A stretch of 64,000 bases of DNA from JACCZX01 sp963710675 (GTDB lineage: Bacteria; Pseudomonadota; Gammaproteobacteria; Burkholderiales; Burkholderiaceae_F), in NCBI GenBank assembly GCA_963710675.1, contig CAVQBE010000019.1:151612-215611 (forward strand), written 5' to 3'. The notes under the pieces are model-generated. The model was given only the letters and a program-made list of their open reading frames with translations, ran no database searches and was not told the DNA's origin. Positions 55,696 through 64,000 of this stretch are shown here, piece after piece (the stretch's first letter is position 1; the number at the start of each line of letters is the position of its first letter). Both the position numbers and the translations under genes were made by a program.

Positions 55696-55775
55696 AAAAA
55701 AAAACCGCCAGGTCTGCCTGGCGGTTTTGGTCGATTCGGTGTGTTCTATGCGCGCCGTTCGACTTGTTCCGCCAG
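55696..55775 (-). terminator. Transcription attenuator upstream of aroG
   Basis: On the minus strand a 12-bp perfect stem (55728-55717 with 55712-55701, loop of four) is followed by nine T (55704-55696, the first four in the stem), a textbook intrinsic terminator lying before the aroG start. An alternative element, CTGGCGG at 55775-55769 inside the leader peptide gene, is complementary to CCGCCAG (55724-55718) of the terminator's 5' arm and can form the antiterminator. This is the 2:3 versus 3:4 layout of amino-acid attenuators. Confidence 0.8.
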
Positions 55776-55829
55776 TGGCCGGAAAAAGCCGTAAAAGTAG
55801 AAAAAGAAGCGGTGCGCAAAAACGTTCAT
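55746..55829 (-). CDS. Phe/Tyr-rich leader peptide of aroG
   Basis: A 27-codon frame starting MNVFAHR and running into FFFYFYGFF, then RPLAEQVERRA and a stop 17 bases before the terminator stem. Seven Phe and two Tyr occur in the first 16 residues, an extreme composition. Slow decoding at the FFFYFYGFF run when charged tRNA-Phe (or tRNA-Tyr) is scarce should leave the CTGGCGG element free to pair with the terminator arm and allow aroG transcription. The frame is open upstream into the end of the cdsA-like gene, but the ATG at 55829 has its own -10 box. Confidence 0.8.
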   Translation of the reverse strand: MNVFAHRFFFYFYGFFRPLAEQVERRA

Positions 55830-55835
55830 GCGCGC

Positions 55836-55841
55836 AAGATA
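55836..55841 (-). promoter_or_regulatory. Candidate -10 box for the leader peptide and aroG
   Basis: TATCTT ends six bases before the leader ATG at 55829, the same spacing as TATAAT before leuS. A TTGCCG lies 19 bp upstream. The leader mRNA would begin at or near its start codon. Confidence 0.4.
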
Positions 55842-55867
55842 CCTGAGCTTCGGGGCTGCGCGGCAAG

Positions 55868-56828
55868 TCAAACATCGGCCCGAATTACCCACAAATAGCG
55901 AGTTACTTGCCAAAACACCGGCGCCGCAAACATCAGGGCGTCGAGCCGCTCGAGCACTCCGCGCGTTAGAACGAGCTCGGAATCCCATTGCTTTGCCCCA
56001 AGACTGCGCTTTGACCAGCGACAAGACCACGGTGCCCATGAACCCGCTGACAACGATCAGTGCCGACATGAAGAACGCCTGCCACCACAGAAACGGCGTC
56101 ATCCACCACAGCGCGGTGCCGATCAGTACGCCCGCTGCGCCGCCAGCCAGCGCACCTTTGGCCGTCTTGTTCACGATTGACCTTCAGCGGGATTCCGCCG
56201 AAAAACGTGCTGGCAGATCACCTGCAGCAGATCGGTCAGAAAGAGAATCAGCAGGAAAAACAGCAGCAGCAGCGGCCCGCGATCCTCGTACCCGCGGATC
56301 GGCAACGTGGCGATCGCGGGTGCATGGCTGACGCAGTAGACGCTGATCATCAGGCCCCATTGCAACTTTGGCGACGCGCTGCAGATACAGATCGGTGTCC
56401 TGCTTGATCGCCATCACGACCGGCATCAGCAGAAACACATAAACCGGAATGAACACGGCGAACAAATTGGCGCGCCCGAATGCGAGCAGCAGGTATTGCG
56501 CTGGAATCACCAGGTAGAACGCTACCACCAGCGCCCAGTGATCGGACGGCTTGATCGGCGTCAGCGATACAAACTCGCGCAGCGCAAAAAACGATGCGAG
56601 TGCGAACACGACGAGCAGCGCATTCGGCCCGATGACGAAGGCGACCGTGAAAAAGCGCAGCACTGACCACGACGATCGCACGCGCGAGTTGACGATCGCC
56701 AGCCGCGTCAGGCGCATCGTGTCCATCGTGCGCGACGCGACCCACTGTCCGGCGCCGGTCGCGACAAGCGACAGAATCGCTAGCGCGCAGAAAATGGCGA
56801 GGAACGTTTCGTTAAGCGTCAGACCCAT
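55868..56828 (-). CDS. CdsA-like phosphatidate cytidylyltransferase, about three frameshifts
   Basis: Integral membrane enzyme that would make CDP-diacylglycerol for phospholipid synthesis. The N-terminal two-thirds from ATG 56828 have membrane helices (AIFCALAILSLVATGAG, FFTVAFVIGPNALLVVFALASFF, ALVVAFYLVIPAQYLLLAF). The frame shifts near 56370 (then LQWGLMISVYCVSHAPAI), near 56180 (then KGALAGGAAGVLIG) and near 56000, to finish RGVLERLDALMFAAPVFWQ, the CdsA C-terminal signature. It is of the longer YnbB-like type. The acyltransferase gene lies just upstream, which fits consecutive steps of phosphatidic acid metabolism. Confidence 0.8.
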
Positions 56829-56906
56829 GTCAGGACCGCCGGGCCGCCCAAGGTACTGACGTGCCCCCGCGGGGAGCAGCGAACGAAGTGAGCGTGGGCG
56901 CTCATC

Positions 56907-57508
56907 CTAACCCGATAGCTCCGCAACCGCGTTGCGCGCGCGCTGCAAAAAATCATCCTTGTCTTCGCCGGCTTCAGCTTCAGCGCGCACCGAAGCGCAC
57001 AGTGCAAATGATCGGCACGGGCAACAATGCACCTTTGGGCATGCTTCGATGCAGGTTCTCGATGTAGACAGGAATCAGCTCGACCGCTGGAAACGCGTGG
57101 CAAGGTGATACAGAGCCGGATTTGAATTCGCCGGGCAACGGTTGCGCCGAACGCGTTCCCTCGGGGAAAATGATCAGCGAGAACCCATGCTCGAGACGCG
57201 TCGCGCAAGGGTTCGAGCGGGTCGGCATCGGGATCGGCGCGGCTGCGATCGATCATCACGACATTCAGCTCTTCCTTCGCGATCGTGCCTCGAATGCCCG
57301 GCTTGTCCCAATAGTCACGTGCCGCGACAGGCCGAGTGTTCGCGCGAAGCGCACTGGGCAGCGCCGCCCACAGCACGATCGTGTCCATGTGGCTGGTGTG
57401 ATTGGCGAAATAAACGCGCTGCGCAGCGGTTGGCGCCGAACCGACCCAGCGCGGATACGCGCCGACGAGCAAGCGCACCAGCCAGACGATCGGAGGCAGC
57501 AACTTCAC
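56907..57508 (-). CDS. PlsC-like 1-acyl-glycerol-3-phosphate acyltransferase, several frameshifts
   Basis: Acylates lysophosphatidic acid, the step before CdsA. From ATG 57508 the frame has an N-terminal membrane helix and the catalytic HX4D in YFANHTSHMDTIVLW. It breaks near 57195; the next frame has the FPEGTRS motif in GFSLIIFPEGTRSAQPLPG. Two compensating slips near 57115 and 57095 and another near 57010 are needed to reach LIPVYIENLHRSMPKGA and the C-terminal RARNAVAELSG with stop at 56907. The corrected length is about 200 residues, short but normal for this subgroup. Confidence 0.75.
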
Positions 57509-57688
57509 GCAGCGGGTGACGTTGACGGACGATGCGAAGCGGTTCTAGTCTGGGTCTTGAGATCCACTGATTATCTGCGAGCGAGCGCGTCGAGCAAAGG
57601 CGAAGAAGCAGGCAGGGTCATACATCGACGTCGCCGGCGACGCTGCTCTCGGCGGCGTGACGAGTCAGATCTACGTGTTGAGGCGCTG

Positions 57689-58119
57689 ATGGCACCCCGC
57701 TTGGAGCGAGTCGATCAATTCACGTGTTCGTCAATGATCGAACAATTTCGGAGCAGTGGTATGCAAGCGTCATGGGCTTCCATGGTCACTGGCCTCGAAT
57801 TCTGGGCTACCGATGGAGGCCCGCTAACGATTGGCGATGCCTCGGGAAGCATCCATCTCGCGCTGTTCGAACGACTTCACAAGAGTGCCGATCACCGTTG
57901 CCTTTACCGCCAGTGCGAGCCAGTCTAGATTGGCACCTCATCTTGCCGAAGTACTGAAGCAATCGATGCAACCGTAGATCACCGGGTGGCATGGTCACTT
58001 TACTTCAGCGATCCCGATGGAAATCCTTTAGAACAGGATATGACTACGCTGCACTGGCGACGAGTTCCGGGACCTACAACCCGCATGATGTTGACAACCA
58101 GTTGAGATCGCGAAAATGA
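57689..58119 (+). pseudogene. VOC/glyoxalase-fold protein, broken
   Basis: Remains of a glyoxalase/bleomycin-resistance family gene. Pieces in changing frames line up as one protein: MAPRLERVDQ at 57689, HVFVNDRTISEQWYASVMGF, then VTGLEFWATDGGPLTIGDASG, then AWSLYFSDPDGNPLE and YDYAALA, ending at TGA 58117-58119. At least four indels are required in 430 bases. Two of the metal-ligand regions typical of the fold can be placed, but no function is readable. The stop overlaps the next start as ATGA. It may be sequence error or genuine decay. Confidence 0.6.
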
Positions 58120-58564
58120 AACGCTGCCTGTTGGTGCTTTGCGCTTTATCGATTTTCTCAGCGGCTGTACCAGTGTAGGGGCTCGATACGCGCAATTGAC
58201 GGCGCAGGTCACTGCAGCCGAAGTGGCGTTTGCGAAAACAATGGCAGATCGAGACCATGCGGCATTCTCGAGTTCATTTCGGAAGAAGCGGTGTTCATCG
58301 GCAAGGCAAAGCCGGTACGCGGCAAAGCAGCAATCGCCGCTGATTGGAAAAAATTCTATGAGGCGCCGCGCGCGCCATTTTCCTGGAAGCCGGATCTGGT
58401 CGAGGTCTTCCGTCGGGCACGCTCGCTTACTCGACCGGCCCGGTCCGAACCCGGAGGGCGTGGTGTTCGCGAGGTTCAACTCGACCTGGCGGCTCGAAGC
58501 GCCTGGGGTCTGGCGCGTCGTATTCGATAGCGGCTCGCTGGTTTGTAACTGTCCGAAGCTGTAG
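58116..58564 (+). pseudogene. Exported SnoaL/DUF4440-like protein, broken
   Basis: A small NTF2-fold gene. It opens with a signal peptide (MKRCLLVLCALSIFSAA) and meets a TAG after 20 codons; the continuing pieces in other frames are LTAQVTAAEVAFAKTMADRD, AVFIGKAKPVRGKAAIAADWKKF and VVFARFNSTWRLEAPGVWRVV with the end at 58564. The alignment of a DUF4440 domain (E/D-R-D-H-AAF, ...W..FY, W.V...S) is good. At least two or three indels are needed. The overlapping ATGA with the VOC gene indicates they were one translational unit. Confidence 0.6.
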
Positions 58565-58583
58565 CCGAAGCAGTAGAGCGTTT

Positions 58584-60045
58584 TTACGCGGTGCCGCCGA
58601 TCGTCAGTCCTTCGATGCGCAACGTCGGCTGCCCGACTCCGACCGGCACGCTCTGCCCATCCTTGCCGCATGTGCCGATACCTGGATCGAGCCCATGTCG
58701 TTGCCGATCATCGTCACTTGCGTCAACGCATCAGGGCCGTTTCCGATCAGCGTGGCACCTTTGATCGGCCGAGTGACCTTGCCGTTCTCGATCATGTACG
58801 CCTCGGCCATGCTGAACACGAATTTGCCGTTGGTGATGTCGACCTGGCCACCGCCGAAATTGGTGGCGTAGATGCCTCTTGCTGACCGACCGCACGATTT
58901 CATCCGGATCTTTGTCGCCAGCAAGCATGTAGGTGTTGGTCATGCGCGGCATTGGCAAATGCGCAAAGGACTCACGGCGGCCGTTGCCGGTCGGGGCAAC
59001 GTTCATCAACCGTGCGTTCAGCGAATCCTGGATGTAGCCGCGCAGAATTCCGTCTTCGATCATCACGGTGCGCTGGGTCGCATTACCTTCATCGTCGATG
59101 CTCAACGATCCGCGCCGGTTTGCAATCGTGCCGTCATCAATAACGGTGACACCCTTGGACGCAACGCGCTGCCCGACTCTTGCCCGCAAAAGCACTCGAG
59201 CCCTTGCGATTGAAGTCACCTTCAAGTCCATGCCCGACCGCTTCGTGCAACAAGATTCCGGGCCAGCCGGGACCGAGAACGACCGGCATGATCCCGGCGG
59301 GCGCCGGGTCCGCGACGAGATTGATCAGCGCCTGATCAACTGCGCGATCCGCGTATTCGGCAAGGCGCTCTTCAGTGAAGTATGAAAGATCGTGACGGCC
59401 GCCGCCGCCATAATGTCCCTGCTCGCGCTTACCGTCTTGCTCGACGATGACATTGACCGACAGGCGCACTAGTGGCCGCACGTCGGCTGCCAGTACGCCA
59501 TCGCTGCGGGCGACCAGAATCACATCGTAGTCGGCGCCGACGCTTGCCATCACCTGCTTGACCCGCGGATCGCGCGCACGCGCCAGCTGCTCAACCTTCT
59601 CCAGCATCCGAACCTTGGCGGCTGCATCGAGCGACGCGACCGGATCGCCATCGCCATAGCGCGCCGACTGCGAACGCACGGCGACGTCTGCGCGACTTTC
59701 ACCTTGCCGGCTGCCATGTCGCGCGATCGAGCGCGCGGAGATTGCCGCTTCGGTCAACGACTCGAGCGAGATATCGTCCGAATAGGCAAACGCAGTCTTG
59801 TCGCCGACAATGGCGCGTACGCCAACGCCCTGCTCGATATCGAAGCTGCCGCTCTTGACGATGCCCTCTTCAAGCGAAAACGACTCGCTGCGCGAATACT
59901 GAAAGTACAGATCGGCGTAATCGGTGCGGTGCTCAAAAATGGTCGCCAGTACGCGCTGCAGCTGCGCCTCGTCCAAACCGAACGGGTCGAGCAGCAGCTG
60001 CTTGGCGGTGGCAAGGCGGGCGAGGGCGGGGTCGGAGATTTTCAT
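58584..60045 (-). CDS. tldD: Metalloprotease TldD, three frameshifts
   Basis: Subunit of the TldD/TldE heterodimeric metalloprotease that digests unfolded peptides and matures some RiPP-type peptides. From ATG 60045 the N-terminal domain is clean and includes the zinc-site HEAVGHGLEGD in LLHEAVGHGLEGDFNRKG. The frame slips at about 59190 (then GQRVASKGVTVIDDGT), at about 58890 (then GIYATNFGGGQVDITNGKF) and at about 58680 to reach LRIEGLTIGGTA at 58584. The total is about 487 residues (E. coli 481). It follows the nitrilase gene by 36 bases. TldE/PmbA is not in this window. Confidence 0.9.
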
Positions 60046-60081
60046 CGAAGTTGCGGCGCAGAATCGGCAATTGTACGGGCG

Positions 60082-60906
60082 TCAGCTCAGCACCCGGTGC
60101 TCCAGGGCAGGCAAAGAAGCACGCGAATCGGCGATCAATTGTGGGTCAATATCGCCGAACACAACCCCTTCGCCTTCCGACCGCTCTGCAACAATTGAGC
60201 CCCAGGGGTCAATCAGCATCGTGTGGCCGTACGTGGACCGGCCGTTTTGGTGGCGTCCGCCCTGTGCAGGGGCAAGCACATACGCCAGGTTCTCGATCGC
60301 TCGGGCGCGCAGCAGCACTTCCCAATGCGCGCGACCGGTCGTGGCGGTAAAGGCCGAAGGCACAAGGATCAGATCGGGCCGCGGCATTGCGCGGTAAAGC
60401 TCCGGAAAGCGCAGGTCGTAACAGATCGACAGTCCGACGCGAAGCCGAACGCCGTCTTCGGTTGCCAGCTTGAAGCTTGACACCTCGTTCCCCGGCGTAA
60501 TCGTCAGCGCTTCGTCGTAACTCTCCTTGCCTTTGTTGAAGCGGAACAGATGGATCTTGTCGTAGCGCGCGACACGTTCGCCTGCCGGGCCGTAGACGAG
60601 CAGCGTGTTCAACACGCGATCATTTTCCGGCGCAACCAGCGGCAACGTGCCGCCAACCAAGCACACACGATGCTGCCGCGCCTGGTTGGCAAGAAAGTCC
60701 TGAATCGGTCCGTGGCCGTCGGCTTCCCGGAATGCGACCTTGTCAGTATCGCGCTGGCCCATCAGGCAAAAGTATTCCGGTAGTGCGACTACCTGCGCGC
60801 CACCGGCGGCGGCTTGTGCGATCAGTGTCGAAGCCGCGCGCAGGTTCTGGTCGACATCGACTGTCGAAATCATTTGCACACCGGCAACGCGAACTGTGGA
60901 TTTCAT
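60082..60906 (-). CDS. Carbon-nitrogen hydrolase (deaminated glutathione amidase type)
   Basis: Nitrilase-superfamily amidase, close to the Nit1/YbeM group that repairs deaminated glutathione. The 274 residues show the Glu of VVALPEYFCLMG, the Lys of YDKIHLF and the nucleophile Cys in GLSICYDLRFPELYR. Complete, no frameshift. Its ATG overlaps the yhdP stop (ATGA), so the two are coupled; yhdP-nit-tldD is the usual betaproteobacterial order. Confidence 0.92.
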   Translation of the reverse strand: MKSTVRVAGVQMISTVDVDQNLRAASTLIAQAAAGGAQVVALPEYFCLMGQRDTDKVAFREADGHGPIQDFLANQARQHRVCLVGGTLPLVAPENDRVLNTLLVYGPAGERVARYDKIHLFRFNKGKESYDEALTITPGNEVSSFKLATEDGVRLRVGLSICYDLRFPELYRAMPRPDLILVPSAFTATTGRAHWEVLLRARAIENLAYVLAPAQGGRHQNGRSTYGHTMLIDPWGSIVAERSEGEGVVFGDIDPQLIADSRASLPALEHRVLS

Positions 60907-63900
60907 TTGATCGACTCCGCGTCTGCGCCGGGTACTCTGCCGCGGCGGGTGATTGTGGGATCGGTCCAGGTGCCTGCGATGTCGTACTCGAGCGCAAACG
61001 CTTTGGACAGCGGGTTGCGCAACACGTATTGAGCGAGAAATGCGCCGAGGCCTAGGACGGGGTTTGCTACGCCTAGTGCAAGAGCGGCGGTACTCGCATC
61101 GATCTCGGGCAACACGACCAGGTGCAGTTGCTGCGTTTCGTTGCGAAGGTTAATCGTGCCGGACATCAACGCCGTTGCACTCGCGCCCGTCATCTGGAAG
61201 TTGCCGGTGGACATGATGCCTTTCGCGACCGTCGCGTCCGCTCTTATCGATGTGTAAGCGAAGCCTTCCGAAAACGGGCGCCCGACGTCGAATAGCAGAG
61301 TGCGGGATAACGACTGCAGCGATAGCAGGCTCAGCAAGCGCGCTGCATTTCCAGTGTCAACTTTCAGGAACCTACCGTCATCAACGCTCAACGTGAGCTT
61401 GCCGGACAAAGTTGGATAGTCGATATCCAATGGCGATCCCAGCCACTCAATATCGCCTTCGAGTGCACCGTGACCGGCCGCCATCGCCCCCGGGAAACCA
61501 AACCGACCGAGTGTTGCACCCGCATCGCGGGCATCGAACTTGAAGTTCATCTTGGCACGCCGCGCCGTGCCGCATCGGCTGCCGGAGCCCACTCGCCGGT
61601 AGCGGAAAACTTCATGTCAGTGTTTGAAATGTCGAAGCGGCTCACTTTCCATGTCGGGGCGCTCGACGCGCCGACGTTCTGCGCGATCAATTCGAGGCGT
61701 CCGAGCTTCAGGTCGGAAAACTCGAACTGTTCAGCGGTAATGTCGAGTGCGGGCAATTCCGATTGCGGTGAGTTGAGCACCTCGACGACTTCGCTCTTGC
61801 GCGCCGCTGGAATCGACAAGCGCGACAGTCGCGCCGTGATCTGCTCCGGGCTTCCACGCTACATAGCCGGACACGCCGTCCGAAACGATATTCGCGTTAA
61901 AACCGCCATCGGCAGCGCGTGATGCGCCAAGCGTCACGTTGCGAAACGTGCGGCCCATCAGCACAAGCTCAGGGGTTCGAACCGCAAACAGATCGATGGC
62001 CTGATCCGAAGAAGAGGATGCGGCCGGCGCAGATCCCGCCGCCTTCGGTGCCGCCTGCACCGCCTCCTAGAAAAGCGGACCACGCTTCGACGTCGAGCCG
62101 AGGCACGGTAACCAGCACTAACATCCCCATTTCCGGCAGGTTTGCCGGCTCGTTCACTGCGATGACGCCGCGCATAACGCGCAGCTCACCCTGTTCACGG
62201 CGACGCTCAATGCGTACCGCGAGCACGCGGCCCGCGGCGACGCGCCACTCGTCACTTTCACCGAGTGGAACGCGCTCGATCCGCAGCGGCATCGATTCCT
62301 GCAGCTGTCTTACGCAGCGGTGCCACGCCGTCGATCGCAACGCCAATCAGATCGCTTTCGATCCTGAACTCAGCCGACGGCCTCGGCGTCAACGTTGCAA
62401 CGTAGCGCGCCTGACCCTGTGAGCGATCCAGTATGTGCTGCACCGGGCCGAGGCTCACAGCGCGCCGAAGTGCAGGGACCGTTGCGATGCCGGTTGCCGT
62501 CAGAATCGGCTCGCCGTCGGCGCGCGTACTGGCTTCGATCCTGCTCTGACCGCCAAGAACCAATGCATTCAAGCTGGTATTTCGCACACCGGCCTCGGTG
62601 AAGTTAAGCGTGCCCGTGACGCGCGAAAACAGTGGCACATCTGCAAGCTGCACATCGTTGTTGGCGAAGCTCAGCGTGCCGGTCACTTTGCTCTCGGATG
62701 CATGCGCTAGCGGGATTGCGAGCCGCAGTTCCAGCTTCGCATTGCCGGTTGATTCTGCGTTTGCCGTCACCCCACCTATCCAGCGCGAAACCGGACTGGT
62801 GTTGACGTAGCGCAGCATATCGGCCAGCGGACCTTCTGCAACGCCACGCACATCGAGCGTCGCATTGCGTCCGAAATCGGGAATTCGTGCGACGACGTTG
62901 CTGAGCTTCGCGCCGTAAGCGGCAGCCCGATGCGCGGTCACGGTCATCGATCCGCGATCCAGCAGAAGATCTGCGTCAATGTCTTTCAGCAGCGGCCAGA
63001 CGCTCGGTGTATCAGCGGATCGGTCGCCTTGAGTCGCGCCGGGATGCACGTCAAGCGACGCATCGATGACGTGTGCAGCAATGCGAAACTCCGCGCCGTT
63101 TTCGCCTTCGAACGGAAACCGCGCGAGATCACCTTTGATGCGAATCGTGCCGTCGCTAACCCGACCGGAAACCAAAGCATGTTGCAGCCAGTCGAGCGTG
63201 GTGTTTCCAGCTGCCAACGGCACGTAACGGTGGGCGGCAGGCGCATGAAGCCGCGCTATGCGCGCGGTCAGATCGAGTCAACCCGGGCCGCCTCTTTCGG
63301 CACTTGCGGCGCGATAGGTGCCCGTTGCCTCCAGCTCGATCTCTGCGTTGGACGCAGTCGCTGAGTCGATACGTACTTCCAATGCCGGGTCCGATTTCCA
63401 TCGCGGCGACGTCGTGAGCTTAGTCAGCTTGACACGCGGGCTCGGCCAATACGCCAGGCAGAATCAGCGTCGCATCAACCGACGCAATTGCACCGAACCG
63501 GCGCCATCGGCGATGTCGATGCTTCCGCTCAAGTTTTCAAATCCGGGCAATCCAATCGCGTGCCTGCCACCTTGCGCATCCTGCGGCGCCGCCGGCTGTG
63601 CGGCACTTGCCAGCGCTTCGAAGCGCGTTCTAAGCGAAAGCGTCTTCAGCTCAGGTGCAGAGCCAGGCCAGCCTGCGGTGAGGCCAGTCAGCGTGCCAGC
63701 AATCGCATGCTTTCTTACCGTCTCGCGCAATTCGGGTTCAAGCGGCACGTGCGCTGCAAACCATGCGAGCGTGTGAATGTCAACTCGATTCGCTTGAACT
63801 TGCGTGCGCTCCGGGCTCGAGCCTTTGGCGTGTGTTATGCGCACCTTGAAGTCGAGCAGTGATCATATGCTTTGCAGTAGTTACGAGCGCCAGCCGGTTG

Positions 63901-64000
63901 GCTTCAAACTCCTGTCCGCCAGTGCCGTCGTCAGTGCCCCAGACGCGTTGCGCAACACGGCCCTGCAATGATTCGAGCGTCAGGGGCTCGAGGTGGTCGG
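60903..64000 (-). CDS. yhdP: YhdP-family large envelope protein (5' partial, many frameshifts)
   Basis: AsmA-like bridge protein proposed to carry phospholipids between the inner and outer membrane. The window holds roughly the C-terminal 1030 residues; the start is beyond 64000. Recognisable pieces, N- to C-terminal, are LQGRVAQRVWGTDDGTGG, IDASLDVHPGATQGD, NVVARIPDFGRNATLDVRG, RYVATLTPRPSAEFRIESDL, GRFGFPGAMAAGHGALEGDI and the C-terminal GLGAFLAQYVLRNPLSKAF. The frame changes at least six times (near 63850, 63450, 63200, 62300, 62000, 61800 and 61570), so the given span cannot be translated as is. The stop at 60903 overlaps the nitrilase start. Confidence 0.85.

Noticed and set aside
55746..56174. 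A single 142-residue protein joining the cdsA region to the Phe-rich tail
   Set aside because: Its first part is an internal segment of the frameshifted cdsA-like gene and its end is the independent leader peptide. The fusion is an accident of frame.
57122..57928. A 268-codon plus-strand frame spanning plsC and the following gap
   Set aside because: Most of it is antisense to plsC; only its last 55 codons belong to the VOC remnant, where they are one of several frames.
1..64000. tRNA or rRNA genes, CRISPR arrays, insertion sequences or prophage genes
   Set aside because: None recognised by eye: no regularly spaced repeats, transposase or integrase motifs, or obvious cloverleaf. A covariance search (tRNAscan-SE, Rfam) would be needed to exclude a single tRNA.

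Overview
The window is a piece of a high-GC betaproteobacterial chromosome, most likely order Burkholderiales. The evidence is gene order and family content: leuS-lptE-holA-proA, polA next to a DUF2782 gene and the APH-type homoserine kinase thrB, xseB-ispA-dxs, yhdP-nitrilase-tldD, a BPSS1780-type membrane protein and the retraction ATPases pilT-pilU. I cannot name a genus. I saw no rRNA, tRNA, CRISPR array, insertion sequence or prophage. The exotic elements are one intein and some regulatory DNA.

Layout. 1-3.4 kb: type IV pilus retraction ATPases (pilT cut by the window edge), a CBS-domain protein, a tiny zinc-finger protein and a glutathione peroxidase. 3.4-11.2 kb, minus strand: an rRNA methyltransferase, a DsbA-like isomerase, hemJ, proA, holA, lptE and leuS. 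11.3-14.5 kb: a UvrD-type helicase interrupted by a 354-residue intein at helicase motif III. 14.5-19.4 kb, minus: an exported protein, a transglutaminase-like protein, a membrane protein, thrB, DUF2782 and a LOG-family hydrolase. 19.4-34.7 kb, mostly plus: polA (3'-5' exonuclease site apparently destroyed), a dienelactone hydrolase, a ZIP transporter, a sulfurtransferase (minus), xseB-ispA-dxs, a glutamine amidotransferase, yajQ (minus), murB, ridA, recG, oxyR and dps.

34.7-38.6 kb, minus: glycolate oxidase glcDEF, heavily frameshifted. 38.7-48.4 kb holds a possible cyclic-AMP neighbourhood: a CpdA-like phosphodiesterase overlapping a class III nucleotide cyclase/AAA/TPR protein, then an exported protein on the other strand, then two consecutive genes that each carry a cyclic-nucleotide-binding (CNB) domain, one fused to a SulP transporter and one to a patatin lipase. 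48.4-53.1 kb: a D-lactate dehydrogenase-like flavoprotein, a corrinoid adenosyltransferase, an M3 oligopeptidase and an SDR. 53.1-54.5 kb: an SPFH operon with a small membrane protein and a ribbon-helix-helix protein behind a perfect palindrome. 54.6-57.5 kb: a DAHP synthase with a Phe/Tyr-rich leader peptide and attenuator, plus cdsA-like and plsC-like genes. 57.7-64 kb: two broken small genes, then tldD, a nitrilase-family hydrolase and yhdP (minus, running off the right edge).

Sequence quality matters here. leuS, recG, oxyR, dps, glcD, glcE, glcF, cpdA, the cyclase, the SDR, SPFH, cdsA, plsC, tldD and yhdP all need one or more small indels to read through. The indels are mostly single extra bases and cluster at about 32.6-41 kb and 52-64 kb, while 11-32 kb and 42-52 kb are almost clean. 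Because essential genes are hit, I read most of these as sequencing or assembly errors and annotate the genes as CDS spans with frameshifts. glcF and the pair at 57.7-58.6 kb are damaged enough that real decay is possible.
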